Source: an uncultured Victivallales bacterium
GTDB lineage: Bacteria; Verrucomicrobiota; Lentisphaeria; Victivallales; UBA1829
Direction of reading: 5' to 3'
Length of the DNA stretch: 64,000 nt
NCBI GenBank assembly: GCA_944391115.1
Contig: CALXSJ010000008.1
Location: 62,001 to 126,000, forward strand
Shown here: positions 7,595-16,401 of the stretch, in pieces
How the letters are laid out: every line of letters begins with the position of its first letter
How positions within the stretch are numbered: the stretch's first letter is position 1
Translations under genes and position numbers: made by a program
Notes under the pieces: generated by a model
What the model was told of the DNA's origin: nothing
What the model saw: the letters and a program-made list of their open reading frames with translations, nothing else
Database searches by the model: none

Positions 7595-9781
7595 ATGGAG
7601 AAGAACGCTTTGCGGGAATTCCTGCGCAGGGAGGCCGGATTCTGGTCCAGAATGGGATGGCATCACGATCCGCCGCTTCTGAATGCGCAGGGAAAAATCG
7701 CGGCCTGCGGAGAATATGCCGCCTGCCGCCGCTTTCATCAGGATTTCTACCGTTCCGGAGTCCGCGTCCATTCCAGCATTCTCTTCAGCGGCTGGGCGGA
7801 TGTCGGGAAGATCGACTACAGCGAAACGGACCGTGCGCTGGAAAACATCTTTGCGGACAAGGGGGATGATTTTTTCTACATTCCCCGCGTGAAATTGAAT
7901 GTTCCCGTCAACTGGGGGCGGGAGAATCCGGAGGAGATGACGGTCTATTATCCGGGATTTTCCGATCCCGCGGAGATCCGGAAGCGTGTCAATACGCCGG
8001 AACATGACTTCTGCGGCTGGGATGAACAGGAGAACTGGATGGGGAAGGCGCTCGGGTGCGTCCGGGCGAATGTCGGCGGCCTGATCGGGAATCAGAGCTT
8101 TTCCTCGGAAAAGTGGCTTCATGATGCGGGCGGGGTTCTTGCCGCGTTTGTCCGCCATCTGGAGACGTCGCCGTACGGCAGACGCATTCTCGGCTATCAT
8201 ATTGCATACGGGATGTGCGGCGAGACCTCTCTCTGGCGCTGCTGGTCGCCGAACGGAAGGTATGCGGACTACGGGATTGCCCACCGGAGGCGCTTTTTTG
8301 ATTGGGGCGTCAGAAAATACGGGTCCGCAGAGGCGCTGGGGAAAGCATGGTTGCAGCCCGGAGCGACTGCCGACACTCTGGTTCTTCCCTCTCCGGACGA
8401 ACGGGAATATGTCTGGACCTCCATTGACGATTTCTTCCGTGGATCGCCCCGCGCGCGGATCGTCATTGATCTGGAACTCTTCATGAACGATGTGAACTGC
8501 GACGCGATGGAGCATTTCTGCCGGATTGTGAAGGAGCAGTCCGGCGGAAAGGCCGCGGGGGTGTTCTTCGGGTATTACATGGATGTCCCCCGCGTCGGTT
8601 ACACCGGGCATGTTCCATACGACCGGATTCTGGAGTCCCCCTGGATTGACTTCATCGCCTCTCCGAAATCCTATGCCAGAACCATGCCGGGAGAGCCCGG
8701 GGGCGAACATGTCCCCGCCCAGTCGGTCAACCGGAAGAAACTCTATCTGAACGAGATCGATCACAGGACTCATCTGGTGCGGAGCGGCAATCCGGCGGCG
8801 GGAGAGAAAACGCGGGATATGAACGAGACCCGGACGCTGCTCTGGCGCGAAGCCATGAAGAACACCATGCGCAATTCCGGCTACTGGTGGATGGATCTCG
8901 GCGGCGGCTGGCTGGATTCTCCGGAAATCCTGTCCGAAATACGCAGGATTGAATCCTTCCGGCATCAGCTGATGGAACAGGAGGCCCGTCCGGTTGCGGA
9001 GGTTCTGATGGTGACCGACGACAGAAGTTTTCTGTATGCGCGTCCTCACGGGGATCTGCACTGTGCACTGTTCAAGAACACGCCAGCGGAAATTCTTCTC
9101 TGCGGTGCGCCCGTCGACCATTACCGTTTCCGCGATCTGTTCGAGCTTGATCTTTCCCGCTACAAATGCATTTTCTTTTTAAACGCCTTTCTCTTCTCCG
9201 CGGAGGAATGGGCAAGACTCTCCGCGCGGATCGCTCCGGATGCCTGTCTCGTCTGGCATTACGCTCCCGGGATTTTCTCTCCGGAATATGATCCGGATGC
9301 CGTGCATGAGAAATGCGGGTTCTTTCTGAAGCGGCCCGCGGAGTCTCTTGCGAGGACCTCCCTGATTCCGGATGGCGGATTCCGCGACTGTCCCGTGCTC
9401 CGGCGGGAGGATGCGGGAAACGCCTATCCGTATTTCATTCTCCGGGAGGATGCCTCCCTGCGGATTCTCGGCCGTCTGGACAACGGCGACGCGGTCATCG
9501 GGGAAACGCGGCACGGCGGACGCCGGAATCTTTATATTTCCCTGCCGCTCTGCACCTGGCCGTATTACCGCAGAATCATGGAGGAGAGCGGCGTTCTGTT
9601 TTACGCGCCGCCTGAAACGACGGTGTACGCCGACAGCCGCTTCATCGGACTGTTTCCGCGGAAGGACGTCCGCTTCCCGCCTCCCTTTCCTTACGGCAGG
9701 GAGATTGTCTTCGGCGGCGAATGCTCCGGAACGCTCCGGATCGAGGGAAAGGGGGTCCGGGTATTTCTCCCCGGCGCCTGA
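7595..9781 (+). CDS. GH42-like (clan GH-A) putative beta-galactosidase
   Basis: The 728-residue protein looks like a TIM-barrel glycosidase resembling GH42. A GYHIAYGMCGETSLW segment fits the strand carrying the acid/base glutamate. FFDWGVRKYGSAEALGKAW resembles the GH42 stretch that binds the bacterial beta-galactosidase core. KLYLNEIDHRTHL is the likely nucleophile strand (glutamate of NEID). The C-terminal third contains a Rossmann-like trimerisation-type domain (YKCIFFLNAFLFSAEEW) and a beta-sandwich end. No signal peptide is present, so the enzyme is probably cytoplasmic. AAAGGA lies 9 bases before the ATG. No strong promoter is seen in the 145-base gap. Specificity for beta-galactosides is inferred from family resemblance only. 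Confidence 0.6.
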   Translation: MEKNALREFLRREAGFWSRMGWHHDPPLLNAQGKIAACGEYAACRRFHQDFYRSGVRVHSSILFSGWADVGKIDYSETDRALENIFADKGDDFFYIPRVKLNVPVNWGRENPEEMTVYYPGFSDPAEIRKRVNTPEHDFCGWDEQENWMGKALGCVRANVGGLIGNQSFSSEKWLHDAGGVLAAFVRHLETSPYGRRILGYHIAYGMCGETSLWRCWSPNGRYADYGIAHRRRFFDWGVRKYGSAEALGKAWLQPGATADTLVLPSPDEREYVWTSIDDFFRGSPRARIVIDLELFMNDVNCDAMEHFCRIVKEQSGGKAAGVFFGYYMDVPRVGYTGHVPYDRILESPWIDFIASPKSYARTMPGEPGGEHVPAQSVNRKKLYLNEIDHRTHLVRSGNPAAGEKTRDMNETRTLLWREAMKNTMRNSGYWWMDLGGGWLDSPEILSEIRRIESFRHQLMEQEARPVAEVLMVTDDRSFLYARPHGDLHCALFKNTPAEILLCGAPVDHYRFRDLFELDLSRYKCIFFLNAFLFSAEEWARLSARIAPDACLVWHYAPGIFSPEYDPDAVHEKCGFFLKRPAESLARTSLIPDGGFRDCPVLRREDAGNAYPYFILREDASLRILGRLDNGDAVIGETRHGGRRNLYISLPLCTWPYYRRIMEESGVLFYAPPETTVYADSRFIGLFPRKDVRFPPPFPYGREIVFGGECSGTLRIEGKGVRVFLPGA

Positions 9782-9794
9782 GCATTTGCTCAGG
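9777..9794. terminator. Small palindrome between convergent stops
   Basis: An imperfect dyad (CCTGAGC, ATTT, GCTCAGG) spans the stop codon of the GH42-like gene and the stop of larE, which are only 8 bases apart. There is no clear T-run, so termination function is uncertain. Confidence 0.3.
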
Positions 9795-10641
9795 AGTCCG
9801 GTTCCGGATGGTCCGCCGCCCCCGCTGCATCCTGGGGCGGGACACGGTTCATCGCACCCCGCCGGTAGCCCCCGGGGTCGATTGTCACTGCATGAAACCC
9901 GAGGGTCAACAGGTGTTTCCGGATTTCCGGCTCCAGGCGGAGGATCCGCCGCAGCTGAATTCCCTTCACCTCGATGGAGGCGTTCCTTCCGGCAAGGCAC
10001 CGCACCCGGACGTCCGGCACATGGAAGCGTTCCGCAAGGAGGCGTTCCGCTTTCACGACCCGCTCGATTTCCTTTTCATTGAGCGGTGTGCCGCAGGGAA
10101 AGCGGGATGCCGCGCAGGCGGACGGCGGCATCATCCAGCCGGCGATTCCAAGACGGCGTGCGATCAGGCGGATCCGGCGTTTCCCGAGTCCGGCTTCCAG
10201 AAAGGGATGTCTGACTCCGAGTTCCGCCGCGGCTTTCATGCCGGGACGCCAGTCGGAATTGTCATCGGTGTTGGCTCCGTCGCAGAGAGTGGCGAAACCC
10301 GCCTCGCGCAAGGCGCGGAGCGATTCGGTCATCAGAAGCTTTTTGCAGTGATAGCAGCGCATGGAGTCATTTGCCCGGACAGACGGATCGGCCAGAACGT
10401 CGACATGCACGATTTTGAGCGGAATGGACCAGGCTTCCGCAATTTCCCGCACGAGCGCGCCTTCCCGACCGGGGACAAGCGGCGTGGATACATGGATCAG
10501 GAGCACTTCCCCGGGTTTGAGATGTTCTGCTGCGAAAACCGCGAGCGCCGTGCTGTCCGCTCCTCCTGAAAACGCGATTCCGAGCGGCGCACAGGAACGC
10601 AGAATCTCAGCAAGGCGGATCTCTTCGGGCAGAGGGGTCAT
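9790..10641 (-). CDS. larE: ATP-dependent sacrificial sulfur transferase LarE
   Basis: LarE supplies sulfur for the nickel-pincer cofactor of lactate racemase and related enzymes by sacrificing a cysteine after adenylating its substrate. The N-terminal PP-loop (SGGADSTALAVFA, near residues 25-40) is typical. So are the MRCYHCKKLL motif, the CDGANTDDNSDWRPG motif and the SACAASRFPCG motif, whose first cysteine matches the sacrificial residue. I placed the start at the ATG overlapping the glycosyltransferase stop by 4 bases (10641), with GGGGA upstream. A second ATG at 10650 would add three residues. It is the last gene of the comEC-glycosyltransferase-larE run. LarB and LarC are not in the window, so the target enzyme is unknown. 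Confidence 0.85.
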   Translation of the reverse strand: MTPLPEEIRLAEILRSCAPLGIAFSGGADSTALAVFAAEHLKPGEVLLIHVSTPLVPGREGALVREIAEAWSIPLKIVHVDVLADPSVRANDSMRCYHCKKLLMTESLRALREAGFATLCDGANTDDNSDWRPGMKAAAELGVRHPFLEAGLGKRRIRLIARRLGIAGWMMPPSACAASRFPCGTPLNEKEIERVVKAERLLAERFHVPDVRVRCLAGRNASIEVKGIQLRRILRLEPEIRKHLLTLGFHAVTIDPGGYRRGAMNRVPPQDAAGAADHPEPDS

Positions 10642-11801
10642 GCGGAACATTTCCCCGCCAGGAACGACTCATATTCCCGGATCAGAGTGTCGGACATGCT
10701 CCGCCACGGGAATTTCTCGCGGACAAGCTCCCGTCCCCGCGCACCCATTTCCGCAGCCTCCTCCGGAGATTTCAGAAGCCGGAGCAGCGCGTCCGCCGCC
10801 GCCCGCACGTCCCGAGGCGGGACCGTGAAGCCGGTCTTGCCGCTGATGACAACCTCCGGCGTGCCGTCCAGATGATACGCGACTACGGGTTTTCTTTCCG
10901 CAAGCGCCTGCACGGCAACGCGCGGAAGCCCTTCCTTGAGCGAGAAATGCGCTGCGACATCCATCTGCGCAATGTAGCGCGGAACCTCGTCCGGCGGCAC
11001 CAGCCCGGCGAATGTGACGCGGCTGCGGATGCCCAGCGATTCCGTCCATGCCTCATATTCGTAACGTTTCGGACCGTCGCCGAGGATCAGAAAATGTGTG
11101 TCCGGCAGTTCCCGTGCAATGTCTGCCGCAACCGGAAAGAAATCCTCATATCCTTTTCTCGGAAAGAGCCGGGCGATCACGCCGACGACCCTGCAGTGTT
11201 CCGGAATGCCGAGCGAACGGCGCAGCGCATCGTCCCTTTCCGCCTCCAGAAAGCGGTCGAGCTCCATTCCGCTGTAAACGACCTTGTACTGTTCCGGATG
11301 GCCGATTCCCCGGGCGAGGCACTGGTCGATCATCGCCTGCGCCACCGCATAGATCCGGTCGCATTTCCTTGCCGCGAAGCGTTCGGCATTGACGTAGATC
11401 AGATTCTTCAGAGGGCTTTCATATGGACCGAAGGCCAGTCCGTGGATGGTATGAACCACCATCGGGACGCCCGCCATGCGCCCGGCGACGCGTCCGAGAA
11501 TCCCCGCCTTGGAACTGTGCGTGTGGAGAACGTCAAACTTCCGCTCCCGCAGAAAATCCCGCAGATAAAACAATGCGCGCAGATCGGTGAGCGGCGAAAT
11601 CTCCCGTACGAAAAGCGGCGATTCCACAATTTCGATTCCGGGATTTTTCATCTTGCCGAGCAGCTGTCCTTCGCGCCCTTCCGAGGGGCCGGTCAGCAGA
11701 ACGCATTCATGGCCGGCTTCCACAAGTCCGCGCGCGGACAGAAATGTGTTTTCCTGAGCGCCTCCGACAATCAGCCGCGTGATGAAATGGCATACTTTCA
11801 T
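10638..11801 (-). CDS. GT4-family glycosyltransferase
   Basis: The 387-residue protein has the two-Rossmann (GT-B) layout of GT4 retaining glycosyltransferases. The N-terminal acceptor domain opens with CHFITRLIVGGAQENTF and contains the FDVLHTHSSKAGILGR loop. The C-terminal nucleotide-sugar domain has GVIARLFPRKGYEDF, LILGDGPKRYEYE and KEGLPRVAVQALAERKPVV. The last is the EX7E region, but its second glutamate is a glutamine, a variant also found in other EGLPRVxxQ proteins. It probably adds a sugar to a lipid-linked or surface polysaccharide. Both ends overlap their neighbours by 4 bases, so comEC, this gene and larE are translationally coupled. Confidence 0.85.
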   Translation of the reverse strand: MKVCHFITRLIVGGAQENTFLSARGLVEAGHECVLLTGPSEGREGQLLGKMKNPGIEIVESPLFVREISPLTDLRALFYLRDFLRERKFDVLHTHSSKAGILGRVAGRMAGVPMVVHTIHGLAFGPYESPLKNLIYVNAERFAARKCDRIYAVAQAMIDQCLARGIGHPEQYKVVYSGMELDRFLEAERDDALRRSLGIPEHCRVVGVIARLFPRKGYEDFFPVAADIARELPDTHFLILGDGPKRYEYEAWTESLGIRSRVTFAGLVPPDEVPRYIAQMDVAAHFSLKEGLPRVAVQALAERKPVVAYHLDGTPEVVISGKTGFTVPPRDVRAAADALLRLLKSPEEAAEMGARGRELVREKFPWRSMSDTLIREYESFLAGKCSA

Positions 11802-14071
11802 AATGAATTTTCTCTCTCCGTGTGAATCTCCAGAACGGAAAAACGCCGTTCCCGCGCAGGCCGCAGCATGAGCGTATCCGTCCGTTTCCCCGTTCCGTCA
11901 TAAACGGAAACCCGGAAACAATGGTTCTCCTGTTTGATTTCCACTGTTAGTTTAAAGGCAAAACGGGAAATTGCAATCCGGAGAACCTTGTTTTTCATCA
12001 ATGTTTTCACTTCCTGCGAATGGAAGCGGTATTCTCCTTTGCCCGGACGGTCCTGGAAGAAGGTCCTGACTCCGTTTTCACAGGCGGTCGCATATGCCTC
12101 TTTTGCCGCGCCCGCGTTGAATGCGGGTTTCATCATGACCAGGTTTTCCACTCGGAACACGGGGAAGAGATATTTCGCTCCGCGGGTTTCCGTTGCGCGG
12201 CCTGAAGAGAGAATGAGATAAGTGAGTGACGCGTGGCCCCTCCGTTTCAGATATGCGGCGGCTTCCCGGGCCGCTGAAAAGTCGGGCGCGTTTACCAGAA
12301 GTGAGAAATCATATTCCGGCAGACTGACCAGAAGAACCGGTTGTTCCATCCCGCCGCCGGATACGACGGCTGCCTCCGGTTCCGGGATGCGGAACAGGTC
12401 CGCGCACCAGAAAAAGAGAATGACGCCGAGCAGGACCAGCGCGGACAATGCCGTCCTGCGCGATCTGGAACCGAGGAGCAGTGCAAAAAAAAGGAGGAAC
12501 GCCGCTACCGTCCATGCTGCCGGTTCCGGCCGGATGAATTCTCCTAGTCCGGCAAAATAAGCGCAGACTCCGTTGATCGCTCCGGCAAGCAGATGCAGCA
12601 GCCATGTCCCCGGCAGCAGGAGCGGAGGGAAAAAAATCCCGAGGAGCGAACCGAGGCAGAAAACGAAAAAGCAGAGCCAGGAAAGCGGCAGCACCAGAAA
12701 ATTCGCCAGCACGGAAAAGGGGGTCGTGATCCCCTGATACAGAAGCGTGAGCCCGAAACTTGCCATCCAGGCGATTACGCATCCGGAAAGCGAGGCGAAG
12801 ATCGTTCGTTTGAGACGGATTTTCCAGAAGGCTGTGCGGGGGGTGTGATCCGCCGGAATCCAGCGTGTCTTTTCCAGAAATGCATCAGCCCATTCCCGCG
12901 TCACGGGCAGCGAGGCAACGAGGAAAAATACCGCCGTGAAGGAATACTGGAAGCCCGGGTCGGCGAGCTGAAACGGATTCCAGACAAGCAGAAACGCACA
13001 TGCCAGAAAGACGGCGTTCAAAGCGGATCCACGCAGCAGGAAGGCCCGCAGAAAACACCATGAGCAGAGCATGATGAGGGCCCGGAATGCCGGCATCTGC
13101 AATCCCGTGCTCCAGGCATACAGGGCGGTCAGAAGGGGCACCAGAATGCATCGCGCCCGGAACGGAAGAAAGGAAAAAAGCAGAAAGAGAACCCCCGCGA
13201 ACATGCCGATATGCAGTCCGCTTACCGTCAGAATGTGGATGGTGCCGCTGCGGATGAACTCCTGACGCGTCTCGTATTCAATTCCCTGCCGGCAGCCGAA
13301 CAGCATTGCGGCACAGAGCGTTTTGTCCGGCACGGAGCTGATCGGGGAGAGCAGGCGGTCGAGGAGTCCGTCGCGCACTTCCAGGAGAGCTCCTGTAAGA
13401 GTCCGTTTGTAACCGATGACTTCCGGAGGTTCCGTCAAACGGAAGATCCGGCGGACGCCGCGTGCCTTCAGATACTTTCCGTAGTCGAAACCTCCCGGGA
13501 AGACGGGCGGCTCCGGTTCTTCCAGCACGCCTTCGGCAAGAAGCTTGTCTCCATAGCGCAGTGCGGGATATTCCTTCGGGAGACGGACCATGACGTCGCC
13601 GCCGATGTTCTGCCATTTTCCCGCAATGCTGTAGCGGGCCCGCTCAATCCGGCAGAAGAGGCTTTTGGGAACGGGCATCCAGCGCAGGCGCGTTCCGCAG
13701 ACGGACGGATCGGATACCGTCAGTTCCGCAACGGCGCCGACCGCCGGACGGTTTTGCGCGAATGCCGCGACCGGATCCCGTTTCAGACATTCCGCATGCC
13801 AGGCTAGAGATCCCATCGCAAGCAGGGAGGGCAGGGCGAATTTGAAAAGAGTATTTTCCGCTCCGAGAAGCGGCAGAAGGGCCAGAGCTGCCAGCGGCGG
13901 AATCAGGATTGCGGCGATTTTCAGTTCGGGGAACAGATATTCCGGGAGCAGGGCGCAGAGAATTCCCGCGAGCACGACGCCGCATGGGAGTTTTCCCGCA
14001 ATTTCTCTGGAAAGAGCGGAAAGTCCGTTTTGAGGAGAAAGTGTTTTTCTGAGCAAGCCGGTGAATTTCAT
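11798..14071 (-). CDS. comEC: ComEC/Rec2-family DNA uptake channel with degenerate C-terminal domain
   Basis: The protein (757 residues from the ATG at 14071; a GTG 15 bases upstream is also possible) has the ComEC order. Two N-terminal helices precede a DUF4131/OB-like domain (about 90-230). The competence core follows, with the signature HILTVSGLHIGMF near residue 280 and eight or so membrane helices. A beta-lactamase-fold C-terminal domain (about 560-757) ends it. ComEC carries single-stranded DNA across the inner membrane. In the C-terminal domain the metal-binding HxDxDH motif after LIL is absent; the site reads LSSGRATETRG, so nuclease activity there looks lost. Its stop overlaps the glycosyltransferase start by 4 bases. 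No clear Shine-Dalgarno is seen. Confidence 0.85.
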   Translation of the reverse strand: MKFTGLLRKTLSPQNGLSALSREIAGKLPCGVVLAGILCALLPEYLFPELKIAAILIPPLAALALLPLLGAENTLFKFALPSLLAMGSLAWHAECLKRDPVAAFAQNRPAVGAVAELTVSDPSVCGTRLRWMPVPKSLFCRIERARYSIAGKWQNIGGDVMVRLPKEYPALRYGDKLLAEGVLEEPEPPVFPGGFDYGKYLKARGVRRIFRLTEPPEVIGYKRTLTGALLEVRDGLLDRLLSPISSVPDKTLCAAMLFGCRQGIEYETRQEFIRSGTIHILTVSGLHIGMFAGVLFLLFSFLPFRARCILVPLLTALYAWSTGLQMPAFRALIMLCSWCFLRAFLLRGSALNAVFLACAFLLVWNPFQLADPGFQYSFTAVFFLVASLPVTREWADAFLEKTRWIPADHTPRTAFWKIRLKRTIFASLSGCVIAWMASFGLTLLYQGITTPFSVLANFLVLPLSWLCFFVFCLGSLLGIFFPPLLLPGTWLLHLLAGAINGVCAYFAGLGEFIRPEPAAWTVAAFLLFFALLLGSRSRRTALSALVLLGVILFFWCADLFRIPEPEAAVVSGGGMEQPVLLVSLPEYDFSLLVNAPDFSAAREAAAYLKRRGHASLTYLILSSGRATETRGAKYLFPVFRVENLVMMKPAFNAGAAKEAYATACENGVRTFFQDRPGKGEYRFHSQEVKTLMKNKVLRIAISRFAFKLTVEIKQENHCFRVSVYDGTGKRTDTLMLRPARERRFSVLEIHTERENSL

Positions 14072-14414
14072 GGAGGGAAAATACACCGGAACGCACCCTT
14101 TTTCCAGTATCCGATGAAAAAAATGAAATCAATGCGATGATTGGAGGGACCGTGCGGAATGTGCAGATCCTTCCATATTCAGATTTGCGTCGACAGTGCG
14201 GAAGAGCGGAATGCTGTGATAAGTCCGCACATGGATTTTTGCACCGTCCGGCTTCCACTTTCGCTTTGAGCGGACCGTCCGGAGGAGAACGAATTCCGGA
14301 ACATTCCGATTCCGTGCATGGAACCGGGAGAAGAAATCTTGTTTTTTTTTAGGAATCAAGCTTGAAATTCAGAATAATGGGAGTAAAGTAATCCCCCATG
14401 ACTCAGTCGGAGTT
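14072..14414. other. Intergenic stretch upstream of comEC and the tRNAs
   Basis: These 343 bases hold the 5' region of comEC (minus strand) and the tRNA promoter at 14362-14389. A T8-9 run occurs at about 14342-14350. Short open frames here have no recognisable motif and I do not call them genes. Confidence 0.5.
14362..14389 (+). promoter_or_regulatory. Sigma70-type promoter for the tRNA-Gly/tRNA-Tyr pair
   Basis: The -35 is TTGAAA (14362-14367), the spacer is 16 bases, and the -10 is TAAAGT (14384-14389). It ends 25 bases before the mature tRNA-Gly 5' end. Confidence 0.5.
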
Positions 14415-14488
<74 letters not shown>

Positions 14489-14506
14489 TTTTGACATGAC
14501 GGTCGT

Positions 14507-14591
14507 GGTGGGGTTCCCGAGCGGCCAAAGGGGGCAGACTGTAAATCTGCTGTCGCTGACTTCGATGGTTCGAATCCATCCCCCACCACCA
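14507..14591 (+). tRNA. tRNA-Tyr (GTA)
   Basis: A class II tRNA with a long variable arm: acceptor GGTGGGG pairs with CCCCACC, the anticodon stem-loop is CAGACTGTAAATCTG with anticodon GTA, and the T-loop is GGTTCGAATCC. The CCA end is encoded. It lies 18 bases after tRNA-Gly and is probably cotranscribed. Confidence 0.95.
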
Positions 14592-14738
14592 TTTTCAAAT
14601 CAATGTTGATGCGTGTTCCTGGCTTTTCTTCCGCCTCTCTTTTCAATGACGGTGTCTGCCTCTCCAAATTTGTCATTAGGGACGCAATTCTAAGGGCATT
14701 CCGCGCCTGACAGGTTAGAATCTGCCGGACCGCATGCA

Positions 14739-15521
14739 TTAAAAAGATAATGGTGAAAAGCGTTCGCGGTATCTGCCGGGGGATTTCCCATAACGCTTTT
14801 TGAAATGGCGGTAAAAAGTCTCAATGCCGGGGAATCCGCAGGCGTTGCTGATTTCCTTTACGGATTTCATGGAAGCGCAAAGCATTTCCCGCGCCTTGTC
14901 AAGACGGTAATCCAGCAGGTATTGATGCGGACTCGAATGCAGATGTTGACGAAACAGCAGGAAGAGATACGGTTTGCTGATTCCTGAATTCGCGGCAATC
15001 TGTTCCACTGCAAGATCCTTTGCATAACGGTTGCCGATAAAGATCAATGCCTTGCGCAAAGGGGGCGGATAGTGGAGTTCATTGGCGAATTCCCTGCCGG
15101 CAAGAGATTTCCAGCGCAGTGTCGAACAGATATAACGGCCCAGTTCCTCCCGGTTGCAGTTCGGACGGTGAATCGCCTGGAAAATTTCCGCCACGAACAG
15201 GTCGAACGACTGAAGATCCGGCCATATATTCACTGTGGGCGTCACGGGCGCCGGATTGTTTTCCGTTGCAAAACGGATGACCAGCAAACGCATCGGATCT
15301 TCCTTCAGAAATTTGCCGGCAGTCTGTTCCCCGGGGCCGAACCAGAAAAAGGCTCCTTTCCGGAAAACCTGATCCTCTCCGTTATGACGGATGACTGCCC
15401 GGCCTCCGATGACCAGCTGCAGATGCTCGGCATTTTCCGCCACAATTCTCGGCTTGATTTTCGTCTGATTTGCCGCGTCATACAGGCCGATCGAAACGAG
15501 ACGGCGGACTCCGGAATTCAT
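14739..15521 (-). CDS. AraC-family transcriptional regulator of the divergent glycan operon
   Basis: The 260-residue protein has an N-terminal cupin-like sensor domain (LQLVIGGRAVIRHNGEDQVFRKGAFFW-type strands, residues 30-90). A C-terminal AraC double helix-turn-helix follows (about 160-255), with LAVEQIAANSGISKPYLFLLFRQ as the first HTH. VKEISNACGFPGIETFYRHFKKRYGKSP is the second HTH and signature. It is transcribed away from the prepilin-like gene and its five-gene operon, 127 bases apart. That arrangement suggests it senses a sugar and controls the operon. A direct repeat in the spacer (15535-15608) could be its binding site. Confidence 0.9.
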   Translation of the reverse strand: MNSGVRRLVSIGLYDAANQTKIKPRIVAENAEHLQLVIGGRAVIRHNGEDQVFRKGAFFWFGPGEQTAGKFLKEDPMRLLVIRFATENNPAPVTPTVNIWPDLQSFDLFVAEIFQAIHRPNCNREELGRYICSTLRWKSLAGREFANELHYPPPLRKALIFIGNRYAKDLAVEQIAANSGISKPYLFLLFRQHLHSSPHQYLLDYRLDKAREMLCASMKSVKEISNACGFPGIETFYRHFKKRYGKSPGRYRERFSPLSF

Positions 15522-15534
15522 AAAAAACTCCTTA

Positions 15535-15608
15535 TTATATTTTTTGCAAGAAGATTATACTTTTCTTCAATTGCGGGAACCATAATTCCAGATATATTAT
15601 TTTGCAAG
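15535..15608 (+). repeat. Direct repeat in the AraC/prepilin spacer, possible operator
   Basis: Two near-identical 16-mers ending in TTTTGCAAG, TTATATTTTTTGCAAG (15535-15550) and TATATTATTTTGCAAG (15593-15608), lie 58 bases apart. The second overlaps the -10 hexamer of the prepilin promoter. The paired-site arrangement suits an AraC-type regulator; binding is inferred. Confidence 0.45.
15571..15598 (+). promoter_or_regulatory. Sigma70-type promoter of the prepilin-led operon
   Basis: The -35 is TTGCGG (15571-15576), the spacer is 16 bases, and the -10 is TATATT (15593-15598), about 50 bases before the start codon. Confidence 0.55.
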
Positions 15609-15648
15609 GGGGAAAAAATTTAATGAAGAATTTTTTTGGAGGTCAATG

Positions 15649-16365
15649 ATGGGAAAGAGAGTCAGATTCACACTTATCGAGCTTCTGGTTGTAATCTCGA
15701 TCATCGCCATTCTGGCCGCATTGCTGCTTCCCGCACTCGGCAAGGCGCGGGAAAGCGCCAGACGGAGCCTGTGCATTTCCAACTGCAGGCAGCTTGGACT
15801 TTATACCTTTCTCTATACGCAGAATTACAATGACGTGCTGCCTCCCGCGACGCTGAATTCCTCCGGCAGTTCGAATCTGAACAGTTACATCATCGACAAG
15901 GATCCGTTTCTGGCGCTCGGATTGAAGGACAACATCAAAATTGCAACCTGTCCGGGCAACACCGATGAACAATACGGCAACGGAACGAGAGCATCCGCCG
16001 ATGCGAGACGGACCTCCTATATGTTTTACGAAGCGATGATGAGTCTTGGATCAAAAGCGGCGAAAATCTCCCGTTTGAAACCGTATGAAGCCTTGCTCGG
16101 AGATCTGATCCGGATGCCGGTCGTTCTGCGCAAGGCTCACGGGTTCAAAGGCCTGGTGACATGCCGGGTTGACGGCGGCGCGGGATTTGTGGCGACCGAC
16201 AGGTTCTGGTATGCGGCATTGAGCCTGGGAACCTCCGACCCCTATACGCCGTCTCCGGTCGGGATGGACAACTGGAAGAATGAACGAGTCCGCAAAAAAA
16301 TTACGTTATCCTTCAGCAACGCTGTCTCTCCCCTTAACAGCAATCCTTACAATCCTTACCCGTGA
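15649..16365 (+). CDS. Prepilin-type N-terminal cleavage/methylation domain protein (pseudopilin-like)
   Basis: The N-terminus ([18 protein letters not shown]) is the type IV pilin/type II pseudopilin signature. A short basic leader is followed by the F-T-L-I-E cut site with Glu at +5 and a long hydrophobic helix. The residue before the cut is arginine rather than glycine. The remaining 200 residues contain [18 protein letters not shown] and an [15 protein letters not shown] stretch. These resemble the DUF1559-type family (H-x9-DG) expanded in Lentisphaerota and Planctomycetota. I chose 15649 over the ATG at 15646 because GGAGG then sits 6 bases upstream. It heads the glycan operon. A role in surface display or sensing of substrate is guesswork. 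Confidence 0.85.
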   Translation: MGKRVRFTLIELLVVISIIAILAALLLPALGKARESARRSLCISNCRQLGLYTFLYTQNYNDVLPPATLNSSGSSNLNSYIIDKDPFLALGLKDNIKIATCPGNTDEQYGNGTRASADARRTSYMFYEAMMSLGSKAAKISRLKPYEALLGDLIRMPVVLRKAHGFKGLVTCRVDGGAGFVATDRFWYAALSLGTSDPYTPSPVGMDNWKNERVRKKITLSFSNAVSPLNSNPYNPYP

Positions 16366-16401
16366 AACCTCCGAAAGAATACATTTCAGAAAGGATGCCT
16401 C

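Noticed and set aside
14129-14359. 76-codon frame before the tRNAs
   Set aside because: No RBS or motif, and composition is like non-coding DNA around it.
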